Shown here one piece after another: positions 1 through 5,043 of a stretch of 5,043 nt of DNA. The first letter of the stretch is position 1. Every line of letters begins with the position of its first letter. The DNA is from Methyloglobulus sp. (GTDB lineage: Bacteria > Pseudomonadota > Gammaproteobacteria > Methylococcales > Methylomonadaceae). Both the position numbers and the translations under genes were made by a program. The notes below the pieces were generated by a model. The model saw nothing but the letters and a program-made list of their open reading frames with translations. It did not search any database and had not been told where the DNA came from. The stretch lies in assembly GCA_013140405.1 (NCBI GenBank), contig JABFSV010000361.1, positions 1-5,043 on the forward strand, given 5' to 3'.

Positions 1-1892
1 ATACCAAAGATCCCACGCCCTGGTTTTACGATGCCATCTTAAAGCAAACCACCAATCGCCCGATTCAAGCCTTACACAATATGCAAAAAGCAATTGAGCT
101 TAATGATAACCGTGCCGTGTACCGATCCAAGCAATTACTGGACGATGATCTTGCCGCACGCAGTTCGTCAGTTGCGCGTATTTACAATGATTTGGGTTTT
201 GGACAACGTGCATTGTTGGAAGGATGGCGGGCAGTAAGCAACAATCGAACGGATTATTCTGGGCATCGACTCCTGGCAGACAGTTATTCTGCATTGCCAA
301 GCCATGAGTTGGCGCGAACCAGCGAGCTGCTTCAATCTCAATTGCTACAGCCGAATAACATCACACCTATTCAACCGCATCTTGGTGAACGAAATCTGGC
401 GATACTTCCAGGCTCTGGGCCGACAGGCGCTGGGTTTAACGAATTTAATCCGCTATTTTCGAAGAATGGATTTTCTTTACAAACCTCTGGTGTTATAGGC
501 AGTTTGGATACTTATGGGGATGAAGTCGTTCATTCAGGAATATGGGATAAATTCTCGTATAGCTTGGGGCAATTTCATCATCAAACCAATGGCTTTAGAC
601 CCAACAATAAAATAGATCAGAATATCTACAACGCCTTTATTCAAGGCAGCCCCAGTGAAGGACTGAACATACAAGCTGAATATAGGCATAGGGATGTAAC
701 GCACGGTGACCTCTTCTATTACGGCGACTTGTCCCAATTTTCCCCAAAGTTAACGAGGCATGTGAATACTGACACTTACCGTATAGGAATGACTATTAAC
801 CCAACAACCAATAGCAATATACTCACATCGGTTACCTTTTTAGATCATTCTGATAACGTGCTTAATATTGTAGAGGGATTTAATCAATATCAAAAAACTC
901 AGCGTGGCACACTTGGAGAAGTCCAATACAATTTTAAATCGGATATCTATAGTCTTTCGATGGGCGGTGGCGGATATGCAGTGGACAATGGCACTCTATT
1001 CAAGTTTGGGTCATTTTCCCTGCCTAGAAATTTCAATACAAATTACGAAAATTTCTACCTGTACAATTTTATCAATTATCCGAAAGATGTAACAGTGACT
1101 TTAGGTTTAAGCCTTGATTCAATACATAACGCCCTAGTTGGATCCTATAACCGAACTCAAATCAATCCAAAATTCGGATTGCTTTGGCAAATGGACAAAA
1201 GCACCACGCTTCGTTTTGCAGCATTACGTACACTTTCACGAGGCCTTTGGGTTGACTCAACAATTGAACCCATTCAAGTTGCCGGATTTAACCAATTTTT
1301 TGACAGTTGGCCGGTTACGGGTGCTTGGCGATATGGCGTAGGGATCGACCACAAATTCAGCAAATCAATACTCGTGGGCGCAGAAGTATCGAAGCGCGAT
1401 GTCGTTCAACCGATAACGAACTTACCTGAATTTACAGTATTTCTCGACAAGTGGGAGGAAAAGTTTTTAAGAGGTTATTTTTATTGGGCAATTAATGATT
1501 ATTTAGCTGCCAACCTAGAATATCAGTACGATGCTGTCTCTAATGGAGGGTTTTCTTGGTATAAGAACCACATTATTCCTTTCAGCTTACGTTTTTTTGA
1601 TCACGAATATGGCTTTAATGCTTCGGCAACAATCACTTATGTGAATCAGAATGCGCTTAGCCCCAGCAGCTATACTGCTAGCGATTCTAGTTTCGGTCTT
1701 TTAGACTTGGCAATGAGTTATCGACTGCCCAATAGGCTAGGGGTCATTAAAATGCAACTAAAAAACGCACTTGACAAGAAATTTAATTTTGTGGGGCAAA
1801 ACATCGCGGGACAAAGAAGTGATCGTTTTGAAGAAACGCCCCTATTTGTACCTGATCGCACATTCTTTGTTAACTTTACCTTATCGTTTTAA
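1..1892 (+). CDS. TPR-containing outer-membrane beta-barrel protein, 3' part (TonB-dependent-receptor-like)
   Basis: The reading frame is open from the left edge (first full codon at base 3) to TAA at 1890-1892, giving 629 visible residues; the ATG at 81 is internal, not the start. Residues about 10-120 are helical and TPR-like: ALHNMQKAIELN, then RIYNDLGFGQRALLEGWRAV and a stretch around HRLLADSY. After a short linker, residues about 160-629 alternate polar and hydrophobic residues with many Tyr, Phe and Trp, as in transmembrane beta strands with loops. The protein ends in FFVNFTLSF; a C-terminal Phe is the usual BAM recognition signal of outer-membrane barrels. The last strands resemble the C-terminal barrel of TonB-dependent receptors, but I see no plug domain between the TPR and barrel parts. 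Location: outer membrane, TPR part presumably periplasmic. Ligand unknown. It could be a transporter, an export channel or a surface sensor. The missing N-terminus may hold the signal peptide and more repeats. Confidence 0.8.
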   Translation, partial: TKDPTPWFYDAILKQTTNRPIQALHNMQKAIELNDNRAVYRSKQLLDDDLAARSSSVARIYNDLGFGQRALLEGWRAVSNNRTDYSGHRLLADSYSALPSHELARTSELLQSQLLQPNNITPIQPHLGERNLAILPGSGPTGAGFNEFNPLFSKNGFSLQTSGVIGSLDTYGDEVVHSGIWDKFSYSLGQFHHQTNGFRPNNKIDQNIYNAFIQGSPSEGLNIQAEYRHRDVTHGDLFYYGDLSQFSPKLTRHVNTDTYRIGMTINPTTNSNILTSVTFLDHSDNVLNIVEGFNQYQKTQRGTLGEVQYNFKSDIYSLSMGGGGYAVDNGTLFKFGSFSLPRNFNTNYENFYLYNFINYPKDVTVTLGLSLDSIHNALVGSYNRTQINPKFGLLWQMDKSTTLRFAALRTLSRGLWVDSTIEPIQVAGFNQFFDSWPVTGAWRYGVGIDHKFSKSILVGAEVSKRDVVQPITNLPEFTVFLDKWEEKFLRGYFYWAINDYLAANLEYQYDAVSNGGFSWYKNHIIPFSLRFFDHEYGFNASATITYVNQNALSPSSYTASDSSFGLLDLAMSYRLPNRLGVIKMQLKNALDKKFNFVGQNIAGQRSDRFEETPLFVPDRTFFVNFTLSF

Positions 1893-1994
1893 TAAAGCGT
1901 GTTTTCCGTAGTTGGTATGAATAAAGCAGGGTAGGGGTGGTAAATATTTTTTAAAAATAAGCATTCTCATGGCAAAATCTACTAAATTTTTTTT

Positions 1995-2000
1995 AAGGAA
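1995..2000 (+). promoter_or_regulatory. Ribosome binding site of the small cysteine-rich peptide gene
   Basis: AAGGAA lies 8 bases before the ATG at 2009, a near-ideal Shine-Dalgarno sequence and spacing. It is the strongest ribosome binding site in the window and the main reason for believing the short gene is translated. It directly follows a run of eight T in an A/T-rich, probably unstructured leader. Confidence 0.75.
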
Positions 2001-2008
2001 TAATTGAT

Positions 2009-2152
2009 ATGAGCGGTAATAAAAAGGCGGTTTTAATTGTGGTGATAGCTGTTTTGGTCGCTGGCGTGGCTCAGTATGTGAGCGCACCTTGTCCTTCCCC
2101 CGGCTGCCCTCCAGGTAAAACAAAGGTATTTAACATCTGTGTACCTTGTTAA
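2009..2152 (+). CDS. Small secreted four-cysteine peptide (47 aa precursor)
   Basis: ATG at 2009 to TAA at 2150-2152 encodes 47 residues. The start is fixed by AAGGAA 8 bases upstream. Residues 1-6 (MSGNKK) are a charged n-region and 7-21 (AVLIVVIAVLVAGVA) a hydrophobic core. QYVSA follows, ending in a V-S-A signal peptidase I site, so cleavage after A26 is predicted. The mature part would be only 21 residues, rich in Pro, with Cys at 28, 33, 44 and 47 (C-x4-C-x10-C-x2-C); the end is CVPC. The residue before the first Cys is Pro, so this is not a lipoprotein box. I do not recognise a family. Two disulfides in the periplasm, metal binding, or a redox-active CxxC are all possible; so is a non-cleaved small membrane protein. 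It lies between the barrel gene and the cyclase gene on the same strand, 116 bases after the former. Function unknown. Confidence 0.72.
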   Translation: MSGNKKAVLIVVIAVLVAGVAQYVSAPCPSPGCPPGKTKVFNICVPC

Positions 2153-2167
2153 GGCGATAAGTTCGTT

Positions 2168-2246
2168 GGCTGGGTTGATGTAACAAAACTCGGAACAGTT
2201 GAATCGTGAGCTTGCTGGGTTTCCACCAAGCTCCGACCCAGCTAAG
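2168..2246 (+). promoter_or_regulatory. Leader with two mutually exclusive hairpins upstream of the cyclase
   Basis: GAGCTTG (2208-2214) pairs perfectly with CAAGCTC (2227-2233). After one C-C mismatch, three more pairs close a GTTT loop. The competing hairpin pairs GCTGGGT (2214-2220) with ACCCAGC (2236-2242), extended by CTT (2211-2213) with AAG (2244-2246) around one bulged base. A second copy of GCTGGGTT at 2169-2176 could also pair with ACCCAGC. No T-run follows, so it is not an intrinsic terminator. It may modulate translation of the cyclase, or be chance structure within a coding extension; no known riboswitch class is recognised. Confidence 0.3.
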
Positions 2247-2266
2247 ACTGATCCGCCCTAAAAAAA
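2206..2266 (+). other. Possible out-of-frame N-terminal extension of the cyclase, joined by a +1 shift at an A7 run
   Basis: A frame beginning with GTG at 2206 (previous in-frame stop TGA at 2200-2202) reads MSLLGFHQAPTQLRLIRPKK up to the seven A at 2260-2266. Skipping one A continues directly into the cyclase frame at TTG 2267. The extension ends in several Arg and Lys residues just before the first membrane segment, which is the charge pattern expected of a cytoplasmic N-terminus. The annotated frame has a stop at 2249-2251 and no Lys or Arg before its membrane helix. A GGAA at 2192-2195 is a weak possible ribosome binding site. A real frameshift, programmed slippage, a one-base sequence error, or chance can each explain this. 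Confidence 0.35.
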
Positions 2267-4426
2267 TTGCAGACCCATCTCTTACACCCCTTCATAATTG
2301 CCTTATTAACTTTTCTGTTAAGTAGCATCATTGACTACGGCACTGACCTTGAATTGAAACTGGGCTTGACTACGCTGTTTCAAGTCCGAGGTGCGCGGAT
2401 GCCGCCAGATGAAATTGTCATCGTGGCGATGGATGAAAAATCAGATGTCGGTCAATCGGGAGGGGATTTCACCCAATGGCGCGGCAAACATGCCGAGCTG
2501 ATTGAGAAATTGCAACATTACGGCGTGGCCTTAGTTGTTTTTGACCTTTATTTTAACGACCCTCAACCAAGCAATGACGCAACTTTGACTAAGGCAATGC
2601 AGAATGCTGGCAATGTCTTAGCGACGGATTGCGTACAGACTGCGGTGAACTCATGGACTGAATGTGGTAGTAAATCTGTGCCTATCGACCAATCTGCTAA
2701 GATGTTGGGCAATAAGGCAACAGTTGTTAAAGTCAATCCGCCTATAGCGGAATTGGCTCAGGCTATGTTGGATCACAGCCCCTTTTTCTTAAGTAACGAC
2801 CCTGGCAATCCTACCCTCAGGCAAGGTTGGAATTTTATTGACGATCATTTAGACCACCCTACGTTACCTGTTTTGATCTGGTTTTACTTTCTTGAATATA
2901 AGGGCGATTTGCAAAAAGTTGACCAGCCCTTTTCCACATGGTTGTCGGAACAACGTAGATCATGTCGATCACCTTTATTTAAACTACCCCAAAGCCTATC
3001 GGATAACGCTAATCTAAATAACCGAATTGAGGAAGTCATTTGTCAAAACCAAAATCGGTATCTTGATTTTTATGGCCCGCCGGAATCTTTTCAAATGGCA
3101 TCGTATAGTGATGTACTTGCAGGGAAGGTAAACAATTTAAAAAATAAGGTTGTATTCGTAGGCCAAACCTCCCGCAGACAAAGTGACAGCTTTTTAACGC
3201 CTTTTACTGATACAAACAGTGGCAGGATGGTCGGCGTGGAAGTTATGGCGACCCAATTTGCCAACTTGTTGGAAGGGCGCAATATTGCACCGCCCATTCC
3301 CCTAGGGCTATCAATGCTTTTATTTGGATTGTTTGCGAGTGTGCTGTTAACGCAATTTTCTGGTCTGCCTGGTATAGGGGCGAGCATATTTATCAGCGCT
3401 GTATATTTTGGTTTCGCTGTGTGGTGGTTTAATCTAAATGGCAGTTGGCTGCCTATCGCCGTGCCGTTATTGCTGCAACTGCCTCTTGCGTGGTTTCTAT
3501 CTTTATATTGGTCGCGTTTAGATCAGCTAAAAGATGCAAAAAAACTCAAAGCGAAAATTGAACAGATAACGACAGAAAATAATCGGCTTATCAACCAATT
3601 TGTCGATGGTTTACAACAAGCAAATACGCTTACCTTGTCAATGTCTGGGGAAGGTTTGTCAGAAAAAAGTTTAGGCGTTTGCCTGGTCTCAGATATTGAG
3701 GGTTTTACTCAACTCGCAGAGAAAATGCCACCAAATATCTTGTTTGATAGATTGCGTGACTATTTTAAGGTACTGGGTGCAGTCGTTAGCACTCATGGCG
3801 GCAAAATCGCTAATATTACAGGTGATGGAATGGTGGCGATTTGGGTTGATCCGACTAACAGCAATCATCAACATTCTGCTTGTTTAGCCACAATACAAAT
3901 GAGCCAAGCCGTTGATCGACTTAATTCATCCTCTGAAAAAGACCATTTTCTGACACGTTTTGGACTGCATGAAGGTGAGTTTGCATTGGGCAAGCGGACG
4001 GGTGATAAGCTGGATGATAACCCGATCGGCGATGCCATCAATACGGCTTCACGCCTTGAAGGTGCGAACAAGCTATTAGGGACTCGAATTTTGGCTTCAT
4101 CCTCGATTACCGCTAAGGTGTCGAATTTATTGTTAAGACCTGTCGGTGCTTTTCTGTTGGTGGGTAAAAATCAGCCCATCGAACTTATTGAGATTGTCGG
4201 CATTCGATCAGAGGCAGACAATGCTAATCTTGCCTTATCCAAACATTTTGCCAGGGGATTAAAGGCATTCCGCAAAGGCCGATGGCAACATGCCCAAGCC
4301 ATCTTTAATAAATTAATTGATACTTACGGCTACGACGGGCCAACAAACTATTATTTGAATAAGTTAGGTAATCAGGAAAAACCACCACCTGAATGGAATG
4401 GTTATACTAAACTAGAATCAAAGTAA
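2267..4426 (+). CDS. CHASE2-domain class III adenylate/guanylate cyclase
   Basis: The product is a membrane-bound nucleotide cyclase of 719 residues. Order: one membrane segment (about 5-22); periplasmic CHASE2 sensor (about 23-340, with PDEIVIVAMDEKS, VALVVFDLYF and NKVVFVGQTS); three membrane segments (about 345-364, 370-390, 394-415); a charged coiled-coil-like linker (416-455); the cyclase domain (about 468-645); and a TPR-like tail (about 660-700) followed by PPPEWNGYTKLESK. Metal-binding Asp are D476 in VSDIEGFT and D520 in TGDGMVAIW. Transition-state residues N592 and R596 are in INTASRLEG. The substrate-selecting positions, usually Lys and Asp/Thr, appear to be N516 and N585, so ATP as substrate is probable from family but not proven. 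Four Cys (122, 133, 233, 259) lie in the sensor. The start is TTG without a clear ribosome binding site; translation may instead begin at GTG 2206 with a frame change at the A7 run. The Crp-like regulator gene follows after 58 bases. Confidence 0.9.
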   Translation: MQTHLLHPFIIALLTFLLSSIIDYGTDLELKLGLTTLFQVRGARMPPDEIVIVAMDEKSDVGQSGGDFTQWRGKHAELIEKLQHYGVALVVFDLYFNDPQPSNDATLTKAMQNAGNVLATDCVQTAVNSWTECGSKSVPIDQSAKMLGNKATVVKVNPPIAELAQAMLDHSPFFLSNDPGNPTLRQGWNFIDDHLDHPTLPVLIWFYFLEYKGDLQKVDQPFSTWLSEQRRSCRSPLFKLPQSLSDNANLNNRIEEVICQNQNRYLDFYGPPESFQMASYSDVLAGKVNNLKNKVVFVGQTSRRQSDSFLTPFTDTNSGRMVGVEVMATQFANLLEGRNIAPPIPLGLSMLLFGLFASVLLTQFSGLPGIGASIFISAVYFGFAVWWFNLNGSWLPIAVPLLLQLPLAWFLSLYWSRLDQLKDAKKLKAKIEQITTENNRLINQFVDGLQQANTLTLSMSGEGLSEKSLGVCLVSDIEGFTQLAEKMPPNILFDRLRDYFKVLGAVVSTHGGKIANITGDGMVAIWVDPTNSNHQHSACLATIQMSQAVDRLNSSSEKDHFLTRFGLHEGEFALGKRTGDKLDDNPIGDAINTASRLEGANKLLGTRILASSSITAKVSNLLLRPVGAFLLVGKNQPIELIEIVGIRSEADNANLALSKHFARGLKAFRKGRWQHAQAIFNKLIDTYGYDGPTNYYLNKLGNQEKPPPEWNGYTKLESK

Positions 4427-4484
4427 GTTGTTTTGGGCATGATAACAACAACTCAACCCATTACCCAGAACCTCCAGCCATTCT

Positions 4485-5043
4485 ATGCAAACCATCGACA
4501 TATTAAAAAACAACGATTTATTTAGTGGGCTTAAAGATAATGAGTTGAAAATTCTAGCCAATTTGACTCGACAAAAAATCGTCACAAAAAACACGTTTAT
4601 TATCAAGGAAGGCGAAATCACCACTGAAATGTATTTGATTAAGAAGGGCAGGGTGGATGTGATGCTTAACAACCATGACGGTAAAGAACTGATTCTATCC
4701 ACTTTGCAAGAAGGCGATAGCTTTGGGGAGCTTTCTTTGCTGGACGGTAAACCAAGATCAGCTAATGTTATCGCACTTGAGGAATGTGTGTTGCTGGTCA
4801 TTCATAAGTCAGATTTTTGTGAATTTTTAAGTGAAAACTCTTACGCTGCCATTCAGGTTATTAAATACCTGTGTCAAAAATTGAGAATTACCAATAGTAT
4901 TGCCTATAGCTACGCGCTTATGGATGTCTACGAACGGCTAAGAAAATATCTCTATTCTGTGGCCCAACCTGGGGCAGGGGATAAACTGGTTGTGTTGACG
5001 GGTTTGACGCATAAAGAAATCGCTTTAAAGATATGCACTGGCA
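4485..5043 (+). CDS. Crp/Fnr-family cyclic-nucleotide-binding transcription regulator, 5' part
   Basis: ATG at 4485 opens a frame that runs off the right edge after 186 residues. Residues about 10-120 form a cyclic-nucleotide-binding fold. The phosphate-binding cassette is GDSFGELSLLDGKPRSANV, with G81-E82-L83 and R91-S92 at the positions that hold the ribose and phosphate of cAMP in E. coli CRP. The long dimerisation helix follows (KLRITNSIAYSYALMDVYERL). T136 matches CRP T127 and N137 replaces S128. LTHKEIALKICTG (from 172) is the start of the helix-turn-helix, cut before the recognition helix. No FNR-type N-terminal cysteine cluster is present. The only in-frame start after the stop at 4443-4445 is this ATG; its ribosome binding site is poor. 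It lies 58 bases after the cyclase, so it probably reads that enzyme's product. Target genes are unknown; regulation of the neighbouring envelope genes is inference. Confidence 0.9.
   Translation, partial: MQTIDILKNNDLFSGLKDNELKILANLTRQKIVTKNTFIIKEGEITTEMYLIKKGRVDVMLNNHDGKELILSTLQEGDSFGELSLLDGKPRSANVIALEECVLLVIHKSDFCEFLSENSYAAIQVIKYLCQKLRITNSIAYSYALMDVYERLRKYLYSVAQPGAGDKLVVLTGLTHKEIALKICTG

Noticed and set aside
1891..1927. Direct repeat AATAAAGC at 1891 and 1920
   Set aside because: Only eight bases, two copies, no flanking structure; expected by chance in A/T-rich sequence.
1912..1946. Possible promoter TTGGTA with TAAATA before the small peptide gene
   Set aside because: Spacing of 23 bases and a poor -10 match make it no better than chance in A/T-rich DNA.
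1941..1994. T6 and T8 runs after the barrel gene considered as terminators
   Set aside because: Neither is preceded by a GC-rich inverted repeat; only weak A/T pairing is possible.
1881..2123. Minus-strand frame of 80 codons opposite the barrel 3' end and the small peptide gene
   Set aside because: It overlaps a better-supported small gene with a strong ribosome binding site, and its product is low in recognisable structure.
2208..2246. Hairpins considered as a rho-independent terminator for the peptide gene
   Set aside because: No run of T follows on the + strand; the downstream run is A7.
3091..3387. Minus-strand frame of 98 codons inside the cyclase gene
   Set aside because: It lies wholly opposite the conserved end of the CHASE2 domain and first membrane helix of the second set; no domain or ribosome binding site is evident.
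4426..4453. Inverted repeat AGTTGTT / AACAACT between cyclase and regulator genes
   Set aside because: Seven mostly A-T pairs with a 14-base loop and no T-run; likely chance.
4418..4801. Minus-strand frame of 127 codons opposite the Crp-like gene
   Set aside because: The + strand encodes a clear cyclic-nucleotide-binding domain across the same bases; the minus frame is a Ser/Leu-rich shadow.
1..5043. CRISPR array, tRNA or rRNA gene, insertion sequence
   Set aside because: No regularly spaced repeats, cloverleaf-like segments, terminal inverted repeats or transposase motifs were seen.

Overview
The window looks like a stretch of a Gram-negative chromosome. Base composition is moderate (low-to-mid 40s % GC by eye), and gene style and domain content fit a proteobacterium, most likely a gammaproteobacterium. 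That placement rests on family resemblance only. All four genes lie on the + strand with short gaps, so they could form one or two transcription units.

Layout: (1) From the left edge to 1892 is the 3' part of a large outer-membrane protein. Its TPR-like helical segment leads into a long beta-barrel ending in phenylalanine, and the 5' end is outside the window. (2) The 116-base gap at 1893-2008 is A/T-rich with T6 and T8 runs; I see no convincing promoter or hairpin terminator in it. (3) At 2009-2152 there is a 47-residue gene with a strong ribosome binding site. It encodes a signal peptide followed by a tiny mature peptide with four cysteines. (4) The leader at 2153-2266 holds two mutually exclusive hairpins. 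It also holds a possible charged N-terminal extension of the next gene, separated from it by a +1 frame change at a run of seven A. (5) At 2267-4426 is a membrane-bound class III nucleotide cyclase with a periplasmic CHASE2 sensor domain. (6) From 4485 to the right edge is a Crp/Fnr-type cyclic-nucleotide-binding regulator, cut inside its helix-turn-helix.

Taken together, the window reads as an envelope-signalling module. A CHASE2 domain senses something in the periplasm, the cyclase makes a cyclic nucleotide, and the adjacent Crp-like protein probably reads it. The outer-membrane barrel and the secreted cysteine-rich peptide are candidate partners, targets or signals. The connection between the cyclase and the regulator is well supported by family knowledge. 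The role of the peptide and of the barrel is inference. The most novel items are the cysteine-rich peptide, the non-canonical substrate-selecting residues of the cyclase, and the ambiguous, possibly frameshifted cyclase start.
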